Source: GH45 sp046704385
Lineage (GTDB): Bacteria; Bacteroidota; Bacteroidia; Bacteroidales; SZUA-534
Assembly (NCBI GenBank): GCA_046704385.1
Contig: JBJKSB010000074.1
Span: 62,001 to 126,000, forward strand
Length of the DNA: 64,000 nt
Direction: 5' to 3'
Shown here: positions 1 through 8,726 of the stretch, in pieces
How the letters are laid out: the number at the start of each line of letters is the position of its first letter
Numbering within the stretch: the first letter of the stretch is position 1
Notes under the pieces: generated by a model
What the model was told of the DNA's origin: nothing
Seen by the model: only the letters and a program-made list of their open reading frames with translations
The model's database searches: none
Position numbers and translations under genes: made by a program

Positions 1-229
1 TTGGAATAGCACGGGTATTTGTATCTACTACATAAATGGGACGGGTTGCCATCACCTGGGACTTGTCACCCCAGCCATCAGGTCCTTCAATATAGGGTTT
101 GGCTGCCTCGTATAAAGGAATGTATGAGGCATAACTACCTTTGTTACCAACTTTGACAGAATTTTGTGCTTGTACCGTTATTACTAAGAAAAGAATTTGA
201 AGCGTTTGCGTAATTTTTTTTTGCATCAT
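1..229 (-). CDS. N-terminal fragment of a secreted protein, possibly GH81 beta-1,3-glucanase (runs off the window)
   Basis: Only the first 76 codons are inside the window. The protein starts with a signal peptide (MMQKK, then a hydrophobic stretch ending in VQAQ). Tandem ATG codons at 229 and 226 leave the exact start open by one residue. The mature part begins with a G-S-Y-A-x-Y block, followed by a GWGDKSQ block and an AIP motif at the window edge. From memory this resembles the opening of bacterial GH81 endo-beta-1,3-glucanases, where an (A/P)IPTNDWW motif follows. That assignment is inference and cannot be proven from this fragment. A role on beta-1,3-glucan would fit the GH16/GH3/GH5 genes upstream. 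It is preceded by a 268-base spacer with two perfect inverted repeats, so it probably has its own promoter. Confidence 0.5.
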   Translation of the reverse strand, partial: MMQKKITQTLQILFLVITVQAQNSVKVGNKGSYASYIPLYEAAKPYIEGPDGWGDKSQVMATRPIYVVDTNTRAIP

Positions 230-257
230 TATGATTGTGCCTTTAAATTTTTAGGAA

Positions 258-282
258 TTTCGATGTACGAAATACATCGAAA
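258..282. promoter_or_regulatory. Perfect 10-bp inverted repeat upstream of the GH81-like gene
   Basis: TTTCGATGTA at 258-267 and TACATCGAAA at 273-282 are exact reverse complements separated by five bases. The element ends 29 bases before the start codon of the gene at 1-229. It could be an operator or a hairpin in the 5' leader. The symmetry is seen directly; the function is inferred. Confidence 0.5.
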
Positions 283-335
283 CAAATTTGTTACACTCGT
301 ATGCAAAAAACTATTTTCAGGGTACTCTTTAACCT

Positions 336-366
336 ACTCAACACTACGTTAAAACTACGTTTTAAC
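336..366 (-). promoter_or_regulatory. Candidate regulator site: shared 11-mer plus 8-bp inverted repeat
   Basis: ACTCAACACTA at 336-346 occurs identically at 28123-28133 upstream of susC, in the same orientation and at a similar distance from the start codon (107 versus 113 bases). It abuts a perfect inverted repeat, GTTAAAAC at 348-355 and GTTTTAAC at 359-366, with a three-base spacer. One of the two PUL regulators might bind here; this is inference. The rest of the 230-497 spacer holds no recognisable gene. Confidence 0.4.
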
Positions 367-497
367 AAACACAAAAATCGTAACAGTGTGATTATTTGAC
401 AGTTTAAGAATTATCGCAAAAGTACGATGATTGAAGATTTTCGCAGCAGGCTATCGGGGCATGGACTCACTGGATTCAAAATGGAAAGTGAATTTCT

Positions 498-3362
498 TTA
501 AAAGGTAAGTATAAATTCGGTGAGGTTATCGTTTGATTCAAGGCCGGCTCGTTTTCTTATTCTATAGCGTGCATTTTCTACTCCTCTTATGGTCATGTTC
601 AGTAATTGGGCAATTTCTTTGGTGCTTAGGTTCATTCGTAAGTAAGCACAGAATTTAAGGTCTTTGGGAGTTAATTCAGGATATGCTTCTTTAAAACGCT
701 TTATAAAGTTGTTATGTGCCTGGTTAAACCTAACCTCAAAATTTTCCCAGTTATCATCTTCCAGTTCCTTATCAATAAAATCAAGTACTTTATTGAGTTT
801 AAGTTTTACTGAATCTGCCGCAATGGGTGTCAATTCTTCAAGTTTCAGTTTAATTTCAGAGATTCGTTCATTCTTGTAAATTACGTTGGAAGCAAGTGAG
901 GCCAACTCATTGTTTTTATTTTGCAATTCAACTTTTAAACGTTCCTCATTGAATTTGGCATCCTGTAAGGCTTTTTTTTTCATTTGTTCAGCAATAAATG
1001 CTTGTTTTTCCTTTTGGAGCTGCCTGTTTCTTATCCTGAACATTATAGCCACCAGACCAATTACAAAAATAAAATAGACCAGGAAAGCCCATGTTTTGCG
1101 ATACCAGGGCGGAAGAATGCTAAAATAATAAGCAACCTGGTTACTTTCGGTATTATATATATTAATGGCTTTTACCCTGAAAACATAGTCGCCTTCAGGT
1201 AAATTGGTATATTCCTTGTGATTGACATTAACCCATGGCGACCACTTTTTATCGAATCCTTCCAGATAGTAACTAAATTTCAAATCTTTAATATTTTCAT
1301 AAAAACTGGCGGCAAAATGAAAAACCACGTTGTTATTCTGATAATTAATTTCAGGATCGTTATTTATCAGTGTATCACACAAATACTCATATCTGTCATC
1401 GTAAATTACTTCATTGCTTATCGGACATTCAACCCTGCGCAACAAACCTTGATAGGGTTTCCCACTATTGCTTTCTATTTTTGAATTGTAAAAAATCAGA
1501 TCGCTCTTGGTGCCGATAATCGCATTATTATCAAGCAGGAAGCAAAAATTTTCAAACCCCGGAATATAGTGCTCTGTCAGTTTATTAAACGGCGAAGTAA
1601 CAACAGTATAGGTTCCGTCAGCAAACTTTTCAATATAACCTGTGGTCTCTCCGTAAATAAACCAAATTTTATTTTTAACCTCCCGGAGCATGCGTACATG
1701 CTGACTGCTACCTATTTTTTCAGCAAACCAATTATTAATGATCATGGAATCAGCCTTAGCATCGTAGGAGTAAAATCCATATTGTGACGAAAAAACAAGG
1801 TTATTATCGATTTTATACACACCTGTATAAATATTGGATGGAAAACCCTTATTCTGTCCATAAAAAGACACCTTTTCAACACTATCCAATGCAGTATTTA
1901 ATTCAAGTTTATAAGTTCCTTTATAGCCATGGCAAACCCAGATGTTACCATCATCATCCTGTTCCATAATTCGACTCGATTCATAAAAACCCGGAATTTT
2001 TTTATAGAATTTCCATTTACCGTTTTCCTTTTTTAACCAGATTAGACCCATATAAGTTCCTCCTAATAAAAGATAAGGACTTTCTTTTACTTTTTTCAGC
2101 AACCATCCTCCCTCACTTTTGGCGATTAAAACCGGTTTATCATCAATAAGTTGATAAAAACCATTCTGGGTCGAAATGAATAATTGGTCATCAATCATTT
2201 GCAAATTCCAGATAATATCAGGCAAATTTGCTAATCTTTTATAGGAGTATGCATTACCTTGAAACCCTGAAGGGCCACTCCAATCCGTACGGAACAAACC
2301 ATGATGCGTGGCTACATATAGTTTCTTTTTATAAATTATTGTGGAATAAACAGAATGGGGTTCTTCGGGGTTAACCGGTAAAATACTAAAAGGCGAAGAT
2401 GTTTCAACATAATCGACTCCGTTTGAACCGACCCATAAATTCCCTGCTTTATCGCTCATTACACAGTTTATCCGGTTACTCTGCAAGCCATTATGTTTAC
2501 TCAAATAATTGATCAGATTACCCTGATTATCAACGAATAAAATCCCGTTTTGAATGGTTAAAAAAATATAATTGCCATTTTTTAACAGGATGCCACCTTT
2601 TAGCTGGTAATCAGATAATAATTTATCATCCTTAATTTGAAAAGGCCTTGCACCCTTATAATCAACAATATAAACACCTTTCGATTTAGTCCCAATCAAA
2701 AAATCCGACCCTTGGTAAGGTAACATAAAAACAATGTCCTTGTTATTAAAAGAATCGGAGAAAGGGGAACGAACTGTATCAAAATTGTTGATATAAAATA
2801 ACCCCTCGTTAGCCTGAATATAAACCGTATCGCGAACCATGAACGATTCCCTGGTGAGTTCAGGAAATTTAATCACTTTAATGGTATCATCGGTATAAAT
2901 AAATGTTGCATCCCAGGTGTGATAGACAATACCATATGGTGCAACATGGGTTTGCCAGACATCGCCAAAATTCCGGTATTTTTCCGGTATCTTGTCAAGC
3001 AGCGATTTATAAATTAATTTATATTCACTATGATAATCCAGGTAACCAATATCACCCTGGGCTCCTGCGTAAATCCGGTTGTTTTTATCAATGGCAAGCG
3101 ATATGATATTTGAACCATTTGTAGCGTTCTGAATTATAGTCCAGTTTTGACCATCAAATTCAAGAATACCAAAGTCATTAGCCAGATAAATAATTCCGCG
3201 TTTATCCTGGATAATGTCGTGGTTTATGCTTGAAATCCCAATTTCATTTTTCGTATAATTGGTAATGAAAGGAGTGCCAAACATGGTTTCCTGGGACCAT
3301 AACTTTGCAGTGAAACCCAGTGGTACTATGATACTCAGAATTTTAACGATTATTCCCTTCAA
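498..3362 (-). CDS. Membrane-spanning beta-propeller / Y_Y_Y / LuxR-type HTH regulator (PUL regulator 1)
   Basis: This 954-residue one-protein sensor/regulator has an N-terminal signal segment, then about 650 residues of two-component-regulator-propeller-like repeats. A Y_Y_Y domain lies near 685-755, one transmembrane helix near 757-775, a coiled coil near 780-850, and a C-terminal LuxR-type helix-turn-helix near 896-950 (STKEIAQLLNMTIRGVENAR). It has no histidine kinase or receiver domain, so it is not a classical hybrid two-component sensor. The periplasmic part presumably senses oligosaccharides and the cytoplasmic HTH binds DNA. The start is TTG: an in-frame stop lies four codons upstream and the first ATG falls after the signal peptide. 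It is paralogous to the protein at 28214-31108, at the other end of the PUL. No promoter is visible in the 53-base gap to the upstream CotH gene, so it is probably cotranscribed with it. Confidence 0.85.
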   Translation of the reverse strand: MKGIIVKILSIIVPLGFTAKLWSQETMFGTPFITNYTKNEIGISSINHDIIQDKRGIIYLANDFGILEFDGQNWTIIQNATNGSNIISLAIDKNNRIYAGAQGDIGYLDYHSEYKLIYKSLLDKIPEKYRNFGDVWQTHVAPYGIVYHTWDATFIYTDDTIKVIKFPELTRESFMVRDTVYIQANEGLFYINNFDTVRSPFSDSFNNKDIVFMLPYQGSDFLIGTKSKGVYIVDYKGARPFQIKDDKLLSDYQLKGGILLKNGNYIFLTIQNGILFVDNQGNLINYLSKHNGLQSNRINCVMSDKAGNLWVGSNGVDYVETSSPFSILPVNPEEPHSVYSTIIYKKKLYVATHHGLFRTDWSGPSGFQGNAYSYKRLANLPDIIWNLQMIDDQLFISTQNGFYQLIDDKPVLIAKSEGGWLLKKVKESPYLLLGGTYMGLIWLKKENGKWKFYKKIPGFYESSRIMEQDDDGNIWVCHGYKGTYKLELNTALDSVEKVSFYGQNKGFPSNIYTGVYKIDNNLVFSSQYGFYSYDAKADSMIINNWFAEKIGSSQHVRMLREVKNKIWFIYGETTGYIEKFADGTYTVVTSPFNKLTEHYIPGFENFCFLLDNNAIIGTKSDLIFYNSKIESNSGKPYQGLLRRVECPISNEVIYDDRYEYLCDTLINNDPEINYQNNNVVFHFAASFYENIKDLKFSYYLEGFDKKWSPWVNVNHKEYTNLPEGDYVFRVKAINIYNTESNQVAYYFSILPPWYRKTWAFLVYFIFVIGLVAIMFRIRNRQLQKEKQAFIAEQMKKKALQDAKFNEERLKVELQNKNNELASLASNVIYKNERISEIKLKLEELTPIAADSVKLKLNKVLDFIDKELEDDNWENFEVRFNQAHNNFIKRFKEAYPELTPKDLKFCAYLRMNLSTKEIAQLLNMTIRGVENARYRIRKRAGLESNDNLTEFILTF

Positions 3363-3415
3363 AATCGATAATTATTAAAAGAAACCCTTTCAGATTTAAA
3401 AATAGAAAGTATTTT

Positions 3416-5566
3416 TTAGTTATACAAAAGCTTTTCGTGCTGGTATAACCTGCCGTCAATGCTAATACTCACCAAATATAAACCAGGATAAAGCTCTGTT
3501 GTACCTTTGTTCCAGTATATTTTATATTCGCCCTGTTTAACTGGTGCATTTTCGATAATACTGACTACTTTACCCTGAATATTTATAAGCTCAACTTCCA
3601 AAGTACCAGAAACAGGCATATTTAAATCAATGTAAAAATCAGTATGAAAAGGATTTGGGTAAACCTTTGAAGAAAAACGATCAGCTGTTGCTTTATCGTT
3701 GATTCCGTCAAAATGGGTCACATCATAATGAATATCGTTAATATTATTATCTATCCAGGCAATCCTGTCAGTCAACCAGTTTTTCATGTACAGAATTTCC
3801 TCATCGTAATTGGGAACGGTGTAATAAGGAAAATAAAGGCCCTTATCAATTACTGGCCACACTTCGTAATTTCTTTTTAAAGGTTCCTTCAATTCAGCCA
3901 CCATCTCATCAATTCGTGTAAACAGAGAATCGGTATCTAAAAACTTCTGGCGCAAATCGTGCCATCGGTCCTGAAATAATCTTACCATTTCAGGATCTTC
4001 GAACAACCGCTTAATATCAAATTTTGAATTAGACGGGTATTCATACTCCCAGCCTTCAATTTTCGATCCATCCTGCCAAATTGAATTACCAATGGACAAG
4101 TCGAAGTCCCATAGCGGACCAAAATTCAGTCGCCCATCGCGATCGTCCTTATCTTTGTACAAATAGGAGCTGAAATAATATGCATCACAGTTCCGGGTAA
4201 GCTCCGAAACCACCATATAATCAATCAATGATTGTTGGTTGATATACCTTTGATATCCAATTTGAGGATCTAACCCATCGTTCGAATACAGAACAGATTC
4301 ATACTGGTTTATAAAATTTTCGATGTATTCCTTTTGTTCCGGTCGAAGATTTTTGTTTGTCGGATAAACTATCTGTATGACGGCATTATTTGGTTTATCA
4401 TATTTGATAATATAGCCTCCCGTTAAATCAGTGCCTGAAATTTCTTCAGGCCTTAATTTGCCAATATTTACACGACTTGAATCCCGTTTTATTTTTTCGA
4501 TCATATTGTACAAGCCCAGATATTCACCATTGAAAATAACCTCACAAAATTTCAATCGGGGTGCCCAGTGACCTGTTTTGCGTCCCAATTCATAGGCAAT
4601 GGCATTTCGTAGCTGACTTCTGTCGGCAAACGGTCCTTGCAAAACCCAATCCGCTTCACGGGGCATTCCTAATATTGAGATACTGGTATCGTTGTAATCG
4701 TTGTCCTTCAGTTCAATATCAAATGATTTTTTTGGATATGTTGCCGATGATTCACCCCGCTGCTCTATTTTAATCAGACTATTATATTCATTATAAGCAT
4801 CACCAGGTTTATTATATTTTCCAGGACCATTATTTATAATTCCCATCCAGGCAGGAACCTCAATACGTTTAAATGGAACTCCATATTCATTGGTTTCAAT
4901 TACAATAAGTGGCAAAGCCGTTGAATCTAACTGAACGCAACGTTTGTATCGCGAATCGAGATTGAATATATTGTAAGGTTGTCCGGTAAAATCATATACT
5001 GCACCATAAACTCCCAAATCAGAGCCGTTAATACTATCATTATGCACCTCAATAGCCAGTATATTTTGGCCTTGCTTTAAATATTTATTAATAAAATCTT
5101 TACCCATATAATAACCAGGCACTGAATGAATCTTATCGCGATAAAATTCCATCTCGTGCGAACGATCGGCTAACTGGTTCCAGGTAGTTTTTGTACCCAT
5201 TTTTCCCATATTTACCCTGGCCAGTTCAACTCCATTTACATAAGCCACAAAGCCATCGTCAAAATCCATTTGAACGATTATTTCATTGTAATTATCAAGA
5301 TTATCCAGGTTAAACCAGGAACGTGTATAAAGCGAGGTTACCGGTGGTATTACCGTATCAACAGGGTCACCATAGCCAATACAACCGTGGCCAACAAGCC
5401 ATGAATTATCATTAAAATCCGGCTGATTCCAGTTTGAATCAGGTTCCGATTTCCCTAAGAAATATCTAATATTTCCTAAATCATTTAAAATCAGATTCTG
5501 AGCCATAAGAAAATGGCTGTAAAAAAACAGTACAATTATTGGAGCAACTTTTCGCAAAAGGTTCAT
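3416..5566 (-). CDS. Secreted CotH-kinase-family protein with T9SS sorting domain
   Basis: From ATG 5566 the protein is 716 residues and opens with a signal peptide (MNLLRK, hydrophobic core, LMAQ). The longer frame from 5620 begins at TTG and would put 18 residues before the signal, so I reject it. After the signal comes a galactose-binding-like beta-sandwich (about 20-170). A CotH kinase-like domain follows, containing KIEQRGESSATYPKKS, a DWVLQGPFADRSQLRN segment and the acidic WDFD motif at about 486-489. A type A C-terminal sorting domain starting at YPNPF ends the protein. CotH proteins are atypical protein kinases known from spore coats and some secreted bacterial proteins. What it phosphorylates here is unknown, and a structural or carbohydrate-binding role is possible. 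It lies eight bases downstream of the ORF end of the GH5 gene and upstream of regulator 1, so it belongs to the PUL transcript. Confidence 0.85.
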   Translation of the reverse strand: MNLLRKVAPIIVLFFYSHFLMAQNLILNDLGNIRYFLGKSEPDSNWNQPDFNDNSWLVGHGCIGYGDPVDTVIPPVTSLYTRSWFNLDNLDNYNEIIVQMDFDDGFVAYVNGVELARVNMGKMGTKTTWNQLADRSHEMEFYRDKIHSVPGYYMGKDFINKYLKQGQNILAIEVHNDSINGSDLGVYGAVYDFTGQPYNIFNLDSRYKRCVQLDSTALPLIVIETNEYGVPFKRIEVPAWMGIINNGPGKYNKPGDAYNEYNSLIKIEQRGESSATYPKKSFDIELKDNDYNDTSISILGMPREADWVLQGPFADRSQLRNAIAYELGRKTGHWAPRLKFCEVIFNGEYLGLYNMIEKIKRDSSRVNIGKLRPEEISGTDLTGGYIIKYDKPNNAVIQIVYPTNKNLRPEQKEYIENFINQYESVLYSNDGLDPQIGYQRYINQQSLIDYMVVSELTRNCDAYYFSSYLYKDKDDRDGRLNFGPLWDFDLSIGNSIWQDGSKIEGWEYEYPSNSKFDIKRLFEDPEMVRLFQDRWHDLRQKFLDTDSLFTRIDEMVAELKEPLKRNYEVWPVIDKGLYFPYYTVPNYDEEILYMKNWLTDRIAWIDNNINDIHYDVTHFDGINDKATADRFSSKVYPNPFHTDFYIDLNMPVSGTLEVELINIQGKVVSIIENAPVKQGEYKIYWNKGTTELYPGLYLVSISIDGRLYQHEKLLYN

Positions 5567-5628
5567 TCTAAAAAGTTTTAATGGTAAATTACTAAGTGTA
5601 ATAAATACACCTTTATGCAAAAATAATT

Positions 5629-7320
5629 TTAATTAATTGAAATCCAATCTATTTTAGTAGAATCACTTAGTGCTTTAAGTATAAAACTGTTTTCACCACT
5701 TTTTAAAGATATCTTTTCAGAATTTAATTCTGACCAGTTGTTTTCACCAGCATCGAGTATATACTCTTTGTCATTAACGTTAATCTGAACACTTGCTATT
5801 CCATGAATTGCTTTAAGCCTTAAGGTTAGCTGATAATCTTTAGGAGTGACTACATTAAAAGCATATTTTACCCATTCGTCCTCCTGAAGCATAATGCATT
5901 GTTCACTGTTCCAGCGCTTTTTATCCAGTACAGAATCCTCTTGAATAAGTTCGACAGGAACTTTTTCGTTAACGCGGTAAAATTTTGAATTTTGGGTAGT
6001 ATCGTGAATAAACCAGGTTTCGTTAAAATCACCAGGTAAATAATTCTCAGCTTCAATTTTTAAAGGAACTCTTCTGAATATTGCATTTGTCACATCTTCA
6101 TAAAATTTACAGTTACCGAGTTTTATATTTTCAAGCAGTTCATTAAAAGCTTTTTCAGCAATTTCTGCCGATGGTTTATTACCATCCCGGGTATATGCCG
6201 AAATCTGATCCCAATTAGCAGGTTTATTTACAGAGTATGGCGTGTTTTGGGTATCCATTTTTTTCCAGGGCCAGAATGACCAGCCTACATTATTTTTCTC
6301 GAAATACTGCGTAGTAGCAAAATAGATAGCATCATTCTTTTCGCCGGTTTCACCAACCCAAATTGGCGTATTTAAGGTATCACGTTTTTTTAGAAAATAA
6401 CTTATATCGTTCAGATTATCAGGATAATTCCAGCAATAAAAATGAAACTGGTAAAAGGTATTGTCATCAAATGGCTTGCTGAAATGCGACCAGTCGTTGG
6501 CCCAGTTCGATCCCTCCAGAGTAATCATATGTTTTTTGTCAATCTTGCGAATTTCAGTTGTCAGCCGTTGATATAATGGCACCAACATATTTCCGTATTC
6601 TTTTGATGCACCGGTTCGGTTTGGCAGCGGCTCATTCAGCAAATCGTAGCCGGCCACAGTAGGTTCATCTTTGTATTTATCTACTATTTTCAACCACAGT
6701 TTTACCAAATCATCCTGGTGCCGGGTTTCCATAAAAAGCTCTGGTAAATCCTGCCGGCTGTCATCGATGTTTTGACCGGTTTGCCCGCCGGGAGCGCCGT
6801 GCATATCAATTATTACATACATTTCATGCTTTTTGCACCATTTTACCAGGTTATCGAGCATGGTAAAACCTTCATCAACAAATTGTGGAATTGAGTCTTC
6901 AGTTAAAAACAAACGTGAGTTTAATGCCGGACGGACTACGGTAAACCCCAATTCTTTCATTCTGATAATATCGGCTTCAGTAATATAATTAGCATGAAAT
7001 TCTTTCCAAAACGCAGTGGCTTTTTCCTCACCAATTAAATCGCTTACTACTTTTTCAATTTTACGCGGACGGTCACCATTATTTCCAAATTTCCACATGT
7101 AGCCTTCAGGTAAAAACCAGTTTCCAAGGCCAACACCTTTAAAAAGCACTTTCTGACCCGATTCGGTAACCATATCGTGACCTTCGACATGTAAAAACTC
7201 AAGGCCCGATGAAGTTTTTTGGGGTTTACAAGCTGTTGCAACAAATAACAACAAAATAAATCCCAAACTTATAAATAATGAAAAATACCTGAATGAAGAG
7301 TTGAAAGTAAATCGTTTCAT
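5629..7320 (-). CDS. GH5-family glucanase lipoprotein with C-terminal CBM6-like domain
   Basis: The lipoprotein signal ends in FVATAC with Cys31, so the enzyme is membrane-anchored, probably on the outer membrane. The TIM barrel (about 40-400) opens with KGVGLGNWF, as in exo-beta-1,3-glucanase-like GH5 members, and carries DMHGAPGGQTG near 172-182. The acid/base is Glu230 in LLNEP and the likely nucleophile is Glu324 in WVGETG. A beta-sandwich from about 420 to the end (KIEAENYLPGD to STKIDWISIN) looks like a CBM6-type carbohydrate-binding module. In this beta-1,3-glucan PUL the likely substrate is laminarin or its beta-1,6 branches; family sequence alone does not settle this. The gene is followed closely by the CotH gene. 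Confidence 0.88.
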   Translation of the reverse strand: MKRFTFNSSFRYFSLFISLGFILLLFVATACKPQKTSSGLEFLHVEGHDMVTESGQKVLFKGVGLGNWFLPEGYMWKFGNNGDRPRKIEKVVSDLIGEEKATAFWKEFHANYITEADIIRMKELGFTVVRPALNSRLFLTEDSIPQFVDEGFTMLDNLVKWCKKHEMYVIIDMHGAPGGQTGQNIDDSRQDLPELFMETRHQDDLVKLWLKIVDKYKDEPTVAGYDLLNEPLPNRTGASKEYGNMLVPLYQRLTTEIRKIDKKHMITLEGSNWANDWSHFSKPFDDNTFYQFHFYCWNYPDNLNDISYFLKKRDTLNTPIWVGETGEKNDAIYFATTQYFEKNNVGWSFWPWKKMDTQNTPYSVNKPANWDQISAYTRDGNKPSAEIAEKAFNELLENIKLGNCKFYEDVTNAIFRRVPLKIEAENYLPGDFNETWFIHDTTQNSKFYRVNEKVPVELIQEDSVLDKKRWNSEQCIMLQEDEWVKYAFNVVTPKDYQLTLRLKAIHGIASVQINVNDKEYILDAGENNWSELNSEKISLKSGENSFILKALSDSTKIDWISIN

Positions 7321-7438
7321 GACAGTAATGTTTATTAATTTATTATTCCTTCAAAATACATTATAATTTCCAATTTTAAAAACATCGGGCAACCTGACAT
7401 TCTTTCTCAAGCCCTGATTACATGCCCTTTTCAACATT

Positions 7439-8659
7439 TTAAAACAAATCGATACTAATACCTGCATTTAAAAATACTGAATTATAATAGGTGTACTCAA
7501 GTATATATCCGGTGTTTTGAATATTTGCCCGATATTCATAATTCGCTGAAATTATTAAATGAGTATTTTTATTCAACCGGTGCTTTAATCCGGCACCTAA
7601 AATCATTCCAACCTGTTTTGAGGGAGTATTGGATACCAAATTACTATCAATAACATAACCATGAATAAATTTCGTATATCTATCAATTTGATAGGTATAA
7701 TTTTTTAAACTACTAAAATTAAATCCCCCATAAAAGAATGGTGTAATCAATTTTTCAGGAAAAGTATATTGAACCGTAAACGGAATTCTGATAATGGAAT
7801 AGGCTGTTGAAATTTTATCATCATAAGGTTTGTTATAAGTTGGGGTAAAATTATATTCTCCATAAAATGAATTTTGGGAAATACTTAAACCAAATGAATA
7901 ACTCCACAAATAAAGAATTTTTTTCGCTTGAACCCTTATATTTATTCCTAAAGCAGGCATTAAATTCAGGCTCGTGCCCGAATAATCTTTCATATTTTGG
8001 AATGATGCACTATAACTTAAAACCGGTTCAATGGAAATTTTTGATTTTGTCGATTTTTTATAAACCATACAATCATAATCAGAGCATACTGCGTGATGGT
8101 ATTTCTCAGTAATATCGATTAATGATTTATAACTGTAATTGGTATTATTAATACTTTTATTCAGTCCTTTTGCATCCTGAAATAAGTAAAGAAGCGTTCC
8201 TTTATACAAATTAGATTTAACAAGGCTTTTTTGTCCATGATCATCTACATATTCTTTCTCATCATTCGACAGGATATTCATTTTATTATCTTTTTCAATA
8301 AAATAATAATCTTTATCCCTGTCTTGATAATAATAAAGGTCTACTATCCCATCAACCAGTATTTCGACGAAAGCATAAAATTCATTACCGCCAATGGAAA
8401 TTTTCTTTGAAACATATTTTTTTTCAGGATCAATCTGATAAAAAATTAAATCGTTTGGAGTGTAGATTGTCGGCTTATCTCCAATATTTAATGTGAATTC
8501 ACAGGTTTTGCTATTATTTATATTCGATTTAACATTGATAAATCCACGGATTGAATCATTGGCTTTTGTTAATATTATTCCTTTTTTATAATCGTTTTGA
8601 CTAAAACCAAAGGAAATACCTGTAAAAATTAAAAGTAACAAAAGCTGAAATTTTTTCAT
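7439..8659 (-). CDS. Outer-membrane beta-barrel-like protein of unknown function
   Basis: This 406-residue protein starts with a signal peptide (MKKFQLLLLLIF to FGFSQ). A soluble N-terminal half of about 170 residues contains YKKGIILTKANDSIRGFI and repeated short beta strands. The C-terminal half has the alternating aromatic/polar pattern of an eight-stranded-type outer-membrane barrel and ends in a phenylalanine (AGISIDLF), as outer-membrane proteins often do. I do not recognise a functional family. Bacteroidota commonly encode such porin-like proteins of unknown role. It sits between the phosphorylase-like gene and the GH5 gene on the same strand, so coexpression with the PUL is likely, but no glycan role can be read from the sequence. 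Confidence 0.7.
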   Translation of the reverse strand: MKKFQLLLLLIFTGISFGFSQNDYKKGIILTKANDSIRGFINVKSNINNSKTCEFTLNIGDKPTIYTPNDLIFYQIDPEKKYVSKKISIGGNEFYAFVEILVDGIVDLYYYQDRDKDYYFIEKDNKMNILSNDEKEYVDDHGQKSLVKSNLYKGTLLYLFQDAKGLNKSINNTNYSYKSLIDITEKYHHAVCSDYDCMVYKKSTKSKISIEPVLSYSASFQNMKDYSGTSLNLMPALGINIRVQAKKILYLWSYSFGLSISQNSFYGEYNFTPTYNKPYDDKISTAYSIIRIPFTVQYTFPEKLITPFFYGGFNFSSLKNYTYQIDRYTKFIHGYVIDSNLVSNTPSKQVGMILGAGLKHRLNKNTHLIISANYEYRANIQNTGYILEYTYYNSVFLNAGISIDLF

Positions 8660-8684
8660 TTATTAATCTGGTTTGACTTTAAAA

Positions 8685-8704
8685 ATTTATTTTGTTAAAT
8701 AAAT
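8685..8704 (-). terminator. Weak AT-only hairpin after the phosphorylase-like gene
   Basis: ATTTATTT (8685-8692) pairs with AAATAAAT (8697-8704) around a four-base loop, and on the minus strand it is followed by a short T run. All pairs are A:T, so it would be weak. It lies 22 bases past the stop of the gene at 8727. Confidence 0.3.
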
Positions 8705-8726
8705 GTTTTTTTTTGATTAAGAAAAA

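Noticed and set aside
3416..5566. Spore coat protein H
   Set aside because: The CotH domain is real, but the signal peptide, T9SS tail and Bacteroidota context exclude a spore-coat role.
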